A stretch of 36,648 nucleotides of DNA, from NCBI GenBank assembly GCA_001399805.1, contig LIHJ01000042.1:1-36648 (forward strand), written 5' to 3'. Shown here one piece after another: positions 8,232-16,047 of this stretch. Every line of letters starts with the position of its first letter. Position 1 is the stretch's first letter. The notes below the pieces were generated by a model. That model was not told the origin of the DNA, did no database searches, and was given only the letters and a program-made list of their open reading frames with translations. Made by a program: the position numbers and the translations under genes. This DNA is from Candidatus Bathyarchaeota archaeon BA1 (GTDB lineage: Archaea > Thermoproteota > Bathyarchaeia > Bathyarchaeales > Bathyarchaeaceae).

Positions 8232-8780
8232 TTACTCCCACCACTTCTTTTTTAAGGGCATAGCTATTATTTCCCTCATTGCAAGCTTTTTCTCTACATC
8301 TTTGCTAAAGATTTCTTTTGTGGCAGTTGCTGTGGCTACTATTGCTGTATCGGAGCCTCTATCAGTTCCGGCTACACCTATAACACCTTTGTATGGCTTT
8401 ATAAGCCCCTTATCTGTGGCTATGAGGATTACTTCAACTGCAACTTTGAATCCTTGACCTAGAGTGTAAAAGGTGTTTCTCACTTTATCCATACCTCTTT
8501 CATGGAAAGGTAGATGCGTCTTATCTACAGCCATACCTCCCAGTCTAATTATCTCTTCCTTAAGCTTAGGCTCCATTTCTTCATGCGATATAGCTACGAC
8601 TTTAACCCTTCCTTTAAGCGCCTCTGCGAATTTCACACCAGTCCTACCGGAAGTACTGGCAACAACCACCGTCTCGACATTCCCTTCTTTAAGTCTCCTG
8701 ACAACAGCATCTAAGACACCATCCGTATTTGCAGGACCAGGCTCCACAAAATAAACACAGACTTTATCTATCTTAACCAT
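8232..8780 (-). CDS. Stand-alone pyruvate kinase alpha/beta (C-terminal) domain protein
   Basis: The 182-residue protein matches the isolated pyruvate kinase C-terminal-like domain found in archaea and some bacteria, without the catalytic barrel. It shows the DGVLDAVVRRLKEGNVETVVVASTSGRTG pattern, in which the TSGRT loop corresponds to the effector phosphate-binding loop of pyruvate kinase. DRGSDTAIVATAT appears later. It therefore probably binds a phosphorylated ligand or acts as a sensor; the real role is unknown. I chose the ATG at 8780 because a GGTGG site lies five bases before it; a GTG three codons earlier overlaps that site. Confidence 0.75.
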   Translation of the reverse strand: MVKIDKVCVYFVEPGPANTDGVLDAVVRRLKEGNVETVVVASTSGRTGVKFAEALKGRVKVVAISHEEMEPKLKEEIIRLGGMAVDKTHLPFHERGMDKVRNTFYTLGQGFKVAVEVILIATDKGLIKPYKGVIGVAGTDRGSDTAIVATATATKEIFSKDVEKKLAMREIIAMPLKKKWWE

Positions 8781-8926
8781 TATAACCACCGATTTACCTA
8801 TGTTTGCTTTCGATGGCTATAACGTTTTCCACATTTCTCAACTTTGTCCAGTTCCGCAAACAATACAAGAACCTTTTTTAATTAATGGACTTCCAAAATG
8901 CGGTCTTCTGTGGGTCAAATTGGTAC

Positions 8927-8954
8927 ATGGGAATTCTTATATTTATGGGAATTC
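8927..8954 (+). promoter_or_regulatory. Direct repeats flanking a TATA-like element upstream of the AbrB gene
   Basis: ATGGGAATTC occurs at 8927-8936 and again, identically, at 8945-8954, 18 bases apart. A TATA-like CTTATATTTA lies between them and the AbrB start codon is at 8980. Occupancy of either repeat would cover the promoter, so autoregulation by the AbrB protein is a natural guess. Confidence 0.45.
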
Positions 8955-8979
8955 ATTAATTTCTTGCAAAAGTGATAAA

Positions 8980-9219
8980 ATGGTTAAAACTATTGAAATG
9001 GATAAATCTGGCAGAGTGGTAATACCGAGAGAGATAAGACAAGCTCTCAAAATAAGCGGAGAACAAACCCTGCTCATAGAACTTCAAAAGGAAGAAATTG
9101 TGCTGAAGCCTCTGCGTCTAAAGAGCGATCCAATAAAGGCCATAGCAGAAATGAACCTGCCCATTGCCAAGTGGGAAGAAATAGAGAAACAAATCGAGGA
9201 AGGCTTACTCCAGGAGTAA
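8980..9219 (+). CDS. SpoVT/AbrB-type DNA-binding protein
   Basis: The 79-residue protein opens with the swapped-hairpin AbrB fold: TIEMDKSGRVVIPREIRQAL, then a LLIELQKEEIVLKPL strand pair. A helical tail (WEEIEKQIEEGL) follows. Such proteins dimerise to bind DNA and are often antitoxins of PIN-type toxins. Here no toxin gene follows; the 170 bases downstream show no PIN motif in any frame. I preferred the ATG at 8980 over earlier in-frame codons because the AbrB fold begins right there and a TATA element and repeats lie just upstream. A decayed PIN fragment is found 2.7 kb away, too far to be its partner. Confidence 0.8.
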   Translation: MVKTIEMDKSGRVVIPREIRQALKISGEQTLLIELQKEEIVLKPLRLKSDPIKAIAEMNLPIAKWEEIEKQIEEGLLQE

Positions 9220-9343
9220 CCGGATAATTGAAGCCTGGACAGTATTTCCTCTACAGAGTAATAAGTAGCTGGAATAGGCGTCGCAAAGAACATCAAAACC
9301 CAACCAGCCATTAATACCAAAACATTCCCGCGCGCTTTTTAAA

Positions 9344-9355
9344 AATTTATAAAAC
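9344..9355 (+). promoter_or_regulatory. TATA-box promoter of the ABC exporter operon
   Basis: AATTTATAAAAC lies about 42-53 bases before the ATG of the ATPase gene, with A-rich sequence before it. A start of transcription near 9378 would leave a short leader. This is the only good TATA element in the spacer. Confidence 0.5.
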
Positions 9356-9396
9356 TTGTATATTGTAGTGTTCTATCTGAACGCGTGAGATGAACT

Positions 9397-10095
9397 ATGT
9401 CAACGATTCTCAAAGCGAGGGGAATTAAGAAGACTTATCGAATGGGTAAAGTGCTTGTTCCAGCCTTGCGTGGAGTTAGCTTAGAAGTTGAAGAAGGCGC
9501 GTTCATAGCCATATTTGGGCCGTCAGGCAGCGGAAAATCCACTTTACTTCATATTCTAGGCGGGTTAGACAGACCAGATGAAGGTGACGTTTACATTGAC
9601 GACGTAGGTCTTTCTACACTTGACGATAACAAGTTAGCTGAAGTTCGTCTTCGTAAAATCGGGTTTGTTTTCCAGTTTTTCAATCTGCTTCCCAGATTAA
9701 GCGCGTTAAGAAATGTGGAGCTGCCTTTAATACTGGCTGATGTACCTGAAGAGGAATCGGTGAAGAAAGCTAGGGATGTTTTGACTCTTGTTGGGTTAGC
9801 CGACCGTGTAAATCATCATCCATCGGAATTGAGCGGCGGAGAACAACAGCGAGTAGCAATTGCCAGGGCGTTAATAAACGACCCCAAAATTGTGCTGGCT
9901 GATGAACCTACGGGAAACTTAGACACCGCTACTGGCTTGGAAATCGTTTCCTTAATGAGACGGCTAAATGAGGAGGAGGGGCAAACATTCATAGTTGTAA
10001 CTCATGATCCAATCATTGCAGAAATGGCTGATCGCGTAATTCACTTGAAAGACGGCTTGATTGAAGGTGTGAAAAAAGGAGGTAGGCGACTTTGA
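9397..10095 (+). CDS. ABC transporter ATPase, MacB/LolD type
   Basis: The 232-residue ATPase has Walker A GPSGSGKST at residues 41-49, a Q-loop (FQFFNLLPR) near 93, the signature LSGGEQQRVAIARAL at 145-159, Walker B IVLADEPTGNLD at 165-176 and the H-loop VTHD. The NLLPRLSALRNVELPL stretch and the length are typical of the MacB/LolD (o228) group. It energises the permease encoded directly downstream, whose TTG start overlaps its last bases. The group covers efflux, lipoprotein release and mechanotransmission; the substrate cannot be read from sequence. Confidence 0.92.
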   Translation: MSTILKARGIKKTYRMGKVLVPALRGVSLEVEEGAFIAIFGPSGSGKSTLLHILGGLDRPDEGDVYIDDVGLSTLDDNKLAEVRLRKIGFVFQFFNLLPRLSALRNVELPLILADVPEEESVKKARDVLTLVGLADRVNHHPSELSGGEQQRVAIARALINDPKIVLADEPTGNLDTATGLEIVSLMRRLNEEEGQTFIVVTHDPIIAEMADRVIHLKDGLIEGVKKGGRRL

Positions 10096-11363
10096 GGCGT
10101 AAGCAGATATTTGATATGGCTTGGGAAAACATGAAGCAGAGAGGACTGAGAACATTTTTGACTACACTTGGCGTAGTTATAGGCATAACAGCCATAATAG
10201 CCCTAGCCTCGCTAGGTGGAGGCTTCCGCCTAACAGTAAAAGGAGGGATGCAGCAAGGCTTCGAAATCAACGTTCTAACAGTAATGTCAGGTGGGATACT
10301 CACTGGCACAGGAAGCGAGTTCACTGATGAAGATATACAAAACATAAAAAACATAAGAGGCGTTATTGTGGCGTCACCACTCATCCAAAAAACAGGGGTC
10401 AAACTCTACAGTGCAGATGGAAACAAAAATTCAACAGCATGGGTAATGCTAGCAGTGAATTTCACCGAGTTCTGGCGAATCTACCCAGAAAGACTGTTGT
10501 TCGAAAATGGAAGTTTGCCTGAACACATCCAAAACAACACAATAGTCTTAGGCTACAATGTGCAGTATCCAAGTGCGAGTGAAACCTTTGTGCATCCTGG
10601 AGAAAATATAACGGTTCAGATAACGCTGCGTAAGGCGGGTGTTATCACAATAAAGAACTACACTTTTAGCGTTGCAGGGGCGCTGGAAAAAAGCGGTGCA
10701 GCTGGCTTCATTAATTTCGACAACGCGATTTTCATACCCCTAGAAACGGCGAAACAAATCTACGAAGTTGACACCGCAGACATGGTTTTTGCGAAAATTG
10801 AGAACCCAGAAGATTCCAAAAGGATATCAAGGGAAATTGAAAACAGTTTTCAGCCTCGTGACGTTAGGGTGCTTGTGCCTATCACTTTCATGCAACGAGT
10901 GGAATCTGTGCTAAACATGCTTGAAACGTTCCTCATCTCCATAGCTTCCGTTGCTCTCTTAGTTGCTGGACTAGGCATAATGAACATCATGACGGTTTCA
11001 GTTATGGAGCGGACCCGCGAAATTGGCATAATAAAAGCCATTGGAGCAAAGAATCGAACAGTCTTAACCATGTTCCTGTCTGAAGCGGCTCTAATCGGGC
11101 TGATAGGAGGAGTTGCAGGTGTCCCGGTTGGATACGCAATTGCCCATGTACTGGGTGTCTTCCTATTCGGCTTTACATCCCAGCCCGAACGCTCGTTGAT
11201 TACTGGAACTCAACCTCCATCACTCTCCGTCACCCCAATTCTTTCTTTCCGGTGGGCTGCTGGAGCAGTAATCTTTGGAGTCATAGTAAGCATAATTTTC
11301 GGATTGTACCCAGCGCGAAAAGCCGCGAAACTCGACCCGGTTGAGGCACTACGCTACGAATAA
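10092..11363 (+). CDS. MacB/FtsX-type ABC transporter permease
   Basis: The 423-residue permease has a first membrane helix near residues 18-40 (TTLGVVIGITAIIALASLG). A large external MacB-like core domain follows (residues about 45-270), and then three C-terminal helices of the FtsX type (about 280-305, 330-355, 390-410). It ends YPARKAAKLDPVEALRYE, the standard MacB/FtsX tail. Its TTG start overlaps the ATPase stop, so the two are translated together. No periplasmic adaptor or outer-membrane partner is present, as expected in an archaeon. The likely role is export or energy coupling of an envelope process. Confidence 0.9.
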   Translation: MRRKQIFDMAWENMKQRGLRTFLTTLGVVIGITAIIALASLGGGFRLTVKGGMQQGFEINVLTVMSGGILTGTGSEFTDEDIQNIKNIRGVIVASPLIQKTGVKLYSADGNKNSTAWVMLAVNFTEFWRIYPERLLFENGSLPEHIQNNTIVLGYNVQYPSASETFVHPGENITVQITLRKAGVITIKNYTFSVAGALEKSGAAGFINFDNAIFIPLETAKQIYEVDTADMVFAKIENPEDSKRISREIENSFQPRDVRVLVPITFMQRVESVLNMLETFLISIASVALLVAGLGIMNIMTVSVMERTREIGIIKAIGAKNRTVLTMFLSEAALIGLIGGVAGVPVGYAIAHVLGVFLFGFTSQPERSLITGTQPPSLSVTPILSFRWAAGAVIFGVIVSIIFGLYPARKAAKLDPVEALRYE

Positions 11364-11462
11364 GCTCTTGTTGCAATTAATGAGAACTTAACAGAAAAAT
11401 TTTAATGCTTAAGAAGTTTTTCAATAACATTTAAATAATCTTTCGAGCATTTTATTAGCTGT

Positions 11463-11789
11463 TTATGTTCTCTTTTCTTCATAAAACAACCCATAGAAGC
11501 ACTCTCCATGCAACTTTCCCCTTGCATCTATGAAATATTCAGCCCTCTTCTCAGCTTCTTCTCTTGTGACCCCTGCTTTGATAAACCCTATAGTAACAAA
11601 ATCTCCCCAATATTCTCCTTCTGGAGGACTTATTCTTCCAAGATATTTCTCAGTTAAGGCCATAGTTGCAGTTTTTATTGAGGCCCATATTTTTTCTGCT
11701 GCGTCTGGATAGTTTCTTTTTGAAAAAAGCTCCATCCCTTTTCTATAATATTCATCAGCCATTCTTAGATATTCTTCTATTCTCTGCAT
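11463..11789 (-). CDS. PaREP1 family protein (HEPN-like)
   Basis: The 108-residue protein shows the family pattern: an N-terminal helix YLRMADEYYRKGMELF, then NYPDAAEKIWASIKTATMALTEKYLG, and a C-terminal FIDARGKLHGECFYG. PaREP1 proteins are expanded in thermophilic archaea and are related to HEPN helical bundles; their function is unknown, though HEPN proteins are often RNases in defence or toxin systems. The RxxxxH RNase motif of HEPN toxins is not evident, although ARGKLHGE is suggestive. A TATA-like CTTTTAAATAGG lies about 35-45 bases upstream. It borders the region of decayed genes. Confidence 0.7.
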   Translation of the reverse strand: MQRIEEYLRMADEYYRKGMELFSKRNYPDAAEKIWASIKTATMALTEKYLGRISPPEGEYWGDFVTIGFIKAGVTREEAEKRAEYFIDARGKLHGECFYGLFYEEKRT

Positions 11790-11893
11790 TTTTCCTCATT
11801 CTCCAATTAGGGGGGAGTAACCTATTTAAAAGTTGATTTAAATCGTCGATAACTAGAGAGTTAAATGATCGTGGGAGAAGTTATCACTTCTAA

Positions 11894-12046
11894 CAATATT
11901 ATCCGGAAAGAAGCATTCCACCAAGAGACACAATTCATCTGGCAACCATGCTCAACAACAAAATCACAAAGATTATAACCGTGGACAAACACTTCGGCGA
12001 GATCATCACCGAAGTAGAAAGAGTCAATCCAAGAGAAATAATCTAA
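11894..12046 (+). pseudogene. PIN-domain toxin relic, C-terminal third
   Basis: The frame reads IPPRDTIHLATML, where PRDxIHLA matches the third acidic motif of PIN nucleases. It continues IITVDKHFGEI, matching the fourth (TxDxxF), and ends ERVNPREII, as VapC-type PINs do. A stop codon lies directly upstream and the first half with the initial Asp is missing, so this is a dead fragment. No start codon or ribosome binding site is present. Confidence 0.7.
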
Positions 12047-12197
12047 CAAACTTATCCAAAGTTTAAGCCTAAGCGCTTGCCCCTTTGGGAGCTTTAGTTA
12101 GCCCTCATGTAAGCTCCAAAATAGATTTTGAGGAAAATTCACGCACGAATTTGAAATCAATTTACGGTTGCGCGTTTTAATGTCGAATAATTAAATA

Positions 12198-12419
12198 TTA
12201 ATAGATTTTGTGAGTGCCCACTGCCAAAAACTCGATTTCTTTTCTTTCAGACTTTATCCTATATACTAAGCGATACTTCAATCCCGTCTCGTATGAGTAG
12301 CATCCTTCCCATGGTACGTGAAGCCTATGCCTTCCTTTCTGGGATCTTAAGGAAAGAACCTGAAAAGGTAAAAGCTGCAATAGAGAAAGTTTATCAAAGC
12401 GCGCGCTAGCCGCCTGCAA
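12198..12419 (-). pseudogene. RelE/ParE-type toxin, truncated at the N-terminus
   Basis: The C-terminal half reads KGRHRLHVPWEGCYSYETG, then YRLVYRIK and EIEFLAVGTHKIY. This matches the RelE/ParE toxin core, in which a basic strand, a YR(L/I)xYxI strand and a final xVGHRxxxY strand are conserved. The expected N-terminal helices are missing; the first residues of the open frame overlap the end of the MoaD relic on the same strand and do not fit the family. No antitoxin is found beside it. It is probably inactive. Confidence 0.6.
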
Positions 12420-12615
12420 CTAGGGGCATTATTACCACTTCATCTCGATCCCTTAGCTTCACGTTTAAGCCCCCGAGAAACTCCATCGGTCTACCGTTCA
12501 CTAAGATCACGGTGTTCAGGTCCTTGGGGTTTAGCTTAAAACCTCTACTTCTGTCAAGCTTAGCTAGAAGGTCTTTAAGCGTGGAGTCCTGGTTTAGGGC
12601 TCCTTCAGGATTCTT
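12406..12615 (-). pseudogene. MoaD/ThiS-type sulfur-carrier protein, N-terminally truncated
   Basis: The frame has no start codon and opens after a stop. It reads STLKDLLAKLD, then NTVILVNGRPMEFLGG, then DRDEVVIMPLVAGG. The last segment is the hallmark of MoaD-like ubiquitin-fold carriers, whose terminal Gly-Gly is adenylated and thiocarboxylated for molybdo/tungstopterin synthesis. Roughly the first 20 residues are lost. It is fused to the AOR relic upstream, which fits a former AOR-moaD gene pair. Confidence 0.75.
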
Positions 12616-12752
12616 TCAGGCAGGGTGTCTTGGCTGCGATTGAAGCCATCCCTAGCTATGAAGGCCCCTCTCTAGGTTAAAGATCCTTTCACCAACCAGC
12701 CACAGGTACCTTGGATCCTTGAACCTCTCAATGCCCGTGGCTGCGTACGCTC
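12594..12752 (-). pseudogene. Aldehyde:ferredoxin oxidoreductase relic with frameshift
   Basis: The minus strand encodes ATGIERFKDPRYLWLVGER and IFNLER in one frame. The next frame gives AFIARDGFNRSQDTLPERILKEP and then a stop. Together they match the AOR C-terminal core (GERxxNLERxFNxREGxxRxxDxLPxR), the same segment present in the intact gene end at 1-120. One frameshift, a missing C-terminal tail and no upstream body show that it is dead. It directly precedes the MoaD relic. Confidence 0.75.
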
Positions 12753-12758
12753 CACCGT

Positions 12759-12974
12759 CGCCTCTACATCACAGATGAGGATGAGCGTAAGATTTACCAA
12801 TTGATGATGGACGAGAACGGTGTCATCTTTCAAGGACGATTAGTGGAGAGGAGTGGTTTTCCCAAAGGCAAGGTCAGCCTCATCCTTGACAGGCTTGAAG
12901 CAAGAGGTTTACTAGAGAGGAAGAGGCATGGAATGAGCAATGTAGTTGTACTAAAATGGCGCACGGTGAAGTAG
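12759..12974 (+). pseudogene. Winged-helix DNA-binding domain fragment (MarR-like, C-terminal)
   Basis: About 71 codons without a plausible start read ITDEDERKIYQLMMDENG, then LVERSGFPKGKVSLILDRLE, then RGLLERKRHGMSNVVVLK. This is the winged helix-turn-helix common at the C-terminus of archaeal membrane-bound or cytosolic regulators. The reading frame runs into the AOR relic on its 5' side, so the original N-terminus is gone. It could still make a short peptide from an internal ATG, but I treat it as a remnant. Confidence 0.65.
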
Positions 12975-13130
12975 TGAAGATGAGAAAAGGCGTAATTGCG
13001 GCATCCGAGATAGGAACAGCCGTTGTTTTGTTAAGTTTTTATCGAATTTGAGGTGGAGACATCCCCCGCAAATTCCCCTTTTTTGTATTCTATTTTGGCT
13101 AGTTAACTTTTTGGAGGTTTTCGTGTAAAT

Positions 13131-13605
13131 GTCCAAGTGTGGGCTCTGCTTTCACGTGACAGGCCACGAGGCTGATTACGCTTTGACTTTTGGGAAGGAT
13201 GATCGCGCTTTGAAAGTGCTTTGATCAAGAGGCTTTCAAGCAATTTCTGAGTCAGCCTTACCTTCTCATGCCACGGAGACAAGACTCGTGGTACGTGATA
13301 GTGCCTAAATTTGTGGACATGCAATTAGGCTGGCTCGAATGGATGGCTCCTCTTCCACACGAAATTGAAGAGCGACTTGGTCCAACGCCAGCGACACAGG
13401 CTAAGGTTGTCGATGGTTTGCTAAAGGTTTCAGCGGGTATGGAAGATCAAGCTTGGCAACGCTACAGAAAATACCTTTACAAACGCGACCAGTTTGGAAT
13501 CAGAATAAAGCGAGGATACGAAAGGCATTTGCTGAGTAGCTTAATTCAAGATGGTTATCTTCCCTTCACTCCCAGACCAGTCGAGAAAGAGGACTTACGG
13601 GTTGT
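13131..13605 (+). pseudogene. Unrecognised gene, frameshifted and truncated
   Basis: A first frame (MSKCGLCFHVTGHEAD... ending in ALKVL) follows GGAGGTTTT. It appears to continue in another frame as CFDQEAFKQFLSQPYLL, then DSWYVIVPKFVDMQLGWLEW and a basic helical part (YRKYLYKRDQFGIRIKRGYE). The protein-like text switches frame near 13210 and is lost near 13605, where an ABC-2 permease fragment begins. The frame that remains open to 13651 is not family-like at its end. I do not recognise the parent protein; a CxxC near the start hints at metal binding. Confidence 0.45.
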
Positions 13606-13620
13606 GATAGCTAACTTTAG

Positions 13621-13972
13621 TATTAGGATCAGCTATGGCAATAGGCTTTAGCATGATGGCATCTGGAATCTTGCTTATAACAAAACAAGGCGACCCATTA
13701 ACATGGGTGATAACTATATATTGACGACCCTTTTCGGAAACGTTGTTTCCCCACCTCAAGTAATGCCTCGCTTCCTTGGGGTAATATCTTACCTGATCCC
13801 ACAATACTACTTTTTTACTTCTATCAGGCTTACAATAATTGGCTGGGATATAACAATGGTTTTTCCGTATTTACTAAATTTATTCCTAATTTACATGATT
13901 CTTCTAGGTTATAGTATCTATTCGTTGGGTTTAAAAAAAGCTAAAAGGGAAGGTTCTCTTTCTTGGTTTTAA
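13621..13972 (+). pseudogene. ABC-2 type transporter permease, C-terminal fragment with frameshift
   Basis: The text LTLVLGSAMAIGFSMMASG, then TKQGDPLTWVITIY, is in one frame and then shifts near 13720. The next frame gives TTLFGNVVSPPQVMPRFLG, then YLIPQYYFFTSIRLTI and a final membrane segment (YLLNLFLIYMILLGYSIYSLGLKKAKREG). This is the ABC-2 layout: two helices, a 'fP...lP..l......P' loop, and a last helix with a basic tail. The N-terminal helices and any ATPase are absent, so it is a remnant. Confidence 0.65.
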
Positions 13973-15063
13973 TTTCTTGCTTTCTCCTTTACTATACTGA
14001 GTGTAAGCAATACTTCATTTAAAATGCTGAGTAAGTCTTCGGATGAGAGCTTTCTGCTGATTAATGCTCCGCGAACGTTAAATCCATATTTTGTAATTAT
14101 TTGCCTTACCCCCTCAAGTAAATACGAAGAATCGCACACCTCAAGCTTATAATTCTCGCAAGATTCTTTTTTTATTATGCAGTTAAAATTTGAATAGCCT
14201 TGAACCGCTTTTTCAAAGAATTTCCAGATAAAAAATCCCATCCCTGTAATTGTAAAATATGTATTTGAAACTCTTCTAATGAGCCCTTTATCCAATAAAT
14301 ATTCTAAAGTTTCATTTATTTCGTTTTTCGGTTGGTGTATATTTTTATAAAGCATTTTAATTTCCACCAACGCTCCTCCCCGCCAGTCAACAGGCTTCCT
14401 GCCTATTTTTTTAATTGTTTTCATGACTTTAACGAGCATGTCTGTGATGTTGATGTCCAGAGTTACTCTCCCCACAACCCATACACGTTGCAATTTAGAA
14501 GTTTTAATTATTTGAAGAAAATCCATTATCTGCCAACACTTTGAATGATTCCCTAATTTATCTTTAGCTGGCGTTAGTTGATGTGTTATGTCTTTGATAA
14601 AGCAAAGTGTCTTTTCCAGAGGGAGTTTGGCAACATATTGCATTATCGGGGCTCTTTTAAAATTATAATTTTTTATTACTAGTTTTACGGGCTCTGGGAA
14701 AAAGCTTGAATAGGGAACTGTTAAATGATAAATGAGCTGGCTTGTCCTTACAATATTTAGACCTATAATCGATTCCTGTTCATTTATACGTTCTTTTAAA
14801 TCTGACCACACCGACATTCCAAGAGACAAGGGGACATATCTATCCCCATCAGATAAACGTTTCGTCCATGATGCATAACAGCTACGTTCAAGCTCATCTT
14901 CAATGTCCCTCCTGTGATACCCCTTCTCGATAAGTTTCAATATAAATTTGTTTCTTTCTATGAAACCGTCGCGTTCAAGAGCTTCGAAGATTTCAATTTC
15001 CAACGGTGTTATAAAACCGTTTCCAATGTAAGAAATTACAAAATTTTTGATCTGCATTAACAC
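13969..15063 (-). CDS. Hypothetical protein, 364 residues, with a winged-helix-like segment
   Basis: I do not recognise this protein. It is AT-rich and Lys/Ile-rich compared with its neighbours, which suggests transfer. Residues around 225-280 (ALVEIKMLYKN... NEINETLEYLLDKGLIRR... YFTITGMGFFIWK) fit a winged-helix domain. The N-terminal part (TPLEIEIFEALERDGFIERNKFILKLIEKG) could form a second helical DNA-binding unit. There is no membrane segment or catalytic motif. A ribosome-binding GAGGCG precedes two possible starts (15063, 15057). It follows the creatininase-family gene by 21 bases on the same strand and may be co-transcribed, but a functional link is not evident. Confidence 0.6.
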   Translation of the reverse strand: MLMQIKNFVISYIGNGFITPLEIEIFEALERDGFIERNKFILKLIEKGYHRRDIEDELERSCYASWTKRLSDGDRYVPLSLGMSVWSDLKERINEQESIIGLNIVRTSQLIYHLTVPYSSFFPEPVKLVIKNYNFKRAPIMQYVAKLPLEKTLCFIKDITHQLTPAKDKLGNHSKCWQIMDFLQIIKTSKLQRVWVVGRVTLDINITDMLVKVMKTIKKIGRKPVDWRGGALVEIKMLYKNIHQPKNEINETLEYLLDKGLIRRVSNTYFTITGMGFFIWKFFEKAVQGYSNFNCIIKKESCENYKLEVCDSSYLLEGVRQIITKYGFNVRGALISRKLSSEDLLSILNEVLLTLSIVKEKARN

Positions 15064-15084
15064 GCCTCTGCCAATTTAAGAAGT

Positions 15085-15837
15085 TCACAGAAGTCTATCA
15101 ACTTGCTCAAGGAAGTCAATGATGTTGCTTACTACCGCCTCCAAAATTTTTTCACCCTTCTCGGCCGTTGCTTTGACAGCGTCCCCGATCAAGCCCGTTT
15201 TTGTCCAAACCTGAAAGGGCAGATAAACCTGTGGCATGTTCTTTGGCTTTCCCCGCGTGAGCCTTTGAGTCAATTCATCGGCCATCTCATCCCTCACAGC
15301 CTTCTCCATATTTACTAGTTTTGGTCGGCATGCCAACGCCATGCTGGTTTCTCCCTCATCCGCGTGAACAACCTCTCTCTCGCAGATTTTCGAAATTTCC
15401 TCTGAGGCGATCACCCACCAGTCTACGCGGATTATCTTCGCGCCTGTTTCAAGCCGAGACCTCTGCCCTATGAAGTTCAGAACCTGAACGTTTCCACCAT
15501 GCCCATTAATGAACACAATTTTCTTGAACCCCTGCTTCGCAAGGGATCTACACAAGTCAAGGAGCATAGCCGCCAGGGTCTCTGGAGTTATAGTGATCAC
15601 TCCCTTCATCTCTTGCATAGACATGGAGTTCCCATAATAGATAGGCGGGGCGACAAGCACATGGGATTTCTCCGCCACCCTTTTGGCAACCTCTATCGGA
15701 ATGAAAACGTCCGTTCCGACAGGGAGATGGGGACCGTGCTGCTCGATGGTCCCTAACGGAACCAGCACCGTGTCGACAACCCTTAATGCCTCAGCCATCT
15801 CCTCCGGGGTCATTTCCTCAATCAAATACTTCCTCAT
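15085..15837 (-). CDS. Creatininase family amidohydrolase (ArfB/MftE-like)
   Basis: The 250-residue protein has the creatininase metal ligands in order: Glu and His in LGTIEQHGPHLP, Asp in PVGTDVF, His in INGHGGN and Glu in DEGETS. In archaea the best-known member is ArfB, the formamide hydrolase of the riboflavin/F420 branch. Relatives hydrolyse creatinine or trim the mycofactocin peptide. Sequence alone does not decide the substrate, but an ArfB-like role in flavin/F420 synthesis is plausible for an archaeon. GAGGGTG lies just before the ATG, and a TATA-like GGTTTTAAACC lies about 35-45 bases upstream. Confidence 0.85.
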   Translation of the reverse strand: MRKYLIEEMTPEEMAEALRVVDTVLVPLGTIEQHGPHLPVGTDVFIPIEVAKRVAEKSHVLVAPPIYYGNSMSMQEMKGVITITPETLAAMLLDLCRSLAKQGFKKIVFINGHGGNVQVLNFIGQRSRLETGAKIIRVDWWVIASEEISKICEREVVHADEGETSMALACRPKLVNMEKAVRDEMADELTQRLTRGKPKNMPQVYLPFQVWTKTGLIGDAVKATAEKGEKILEAVVSNIIDFLEQVDRLL

Positions 15838-15920
15838 TAGCGCACCCTCAAATTATGTAAATTTCTTAGGGTTTAAAACCTTTCATTCCTGCTCGGTCGC
15901 TTCCAAGTCATCTCAAGGTT

Positions 15921-16000
15921 TGTCGGATATAAATAAAGACCACGCTGCTGTGAAAAAAATCTTATGTCGGATTAGTTTAAGGCGGTTGCTAATTCCGACA
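15921..16000 (+). promoter_or_regulatory. Repeated TGTCGGA boxes upstream of the HTH-Fae-Hps gene
   Basis: TGTCGGAT occurs at 15921-15928. TGTCGGATTAG (15965-15975) and CTAATTCCGACA (15989-16000) form an inverted repeat with one extra base in an arm. The last arm touches the TATA box at 16001-16014. The set looks like an operator controlling the downstream gene, possibly with the first copy serving the divergent creatininase-family gene. Confidence 0.55.
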
Positions 16001-16014
16001 AATTTAAATATAAG
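16001..16014 (+). promoter_or_regulatory. TATA-box promoter of the HTH-Fae-Hps gene
   Basis: AATTTAAATATAAG is a strong TATA box about 35-45 bases before the chosen GTG start, giving a very short leader. It directly follows the TCCGACA arm of the inverted repeat, which would place a bound regulator over the BRE. Confidence 0.6.
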
Positions 16015-16047
16015 CTACGGCTTAATTCATTTGTGAGCGGTGGTATT

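Noticed and set aside
9220..9396. Searched for a PIN or RelE toxin gene downstream of the AbrB gene.
   Set aside because: All three plus frames are interrupted and carry no toxin motif, so the AbrB gene is treated as an orphan.
12293..12409. Plus-strand frame reading SILPMVREAYAFLSGILRKEPEKV-like text ending in QSAR.
   Set aside because: It lies exactly opposite the RelE-like frame, which matches a known family better; the plus-strand text is taken as its shadow.
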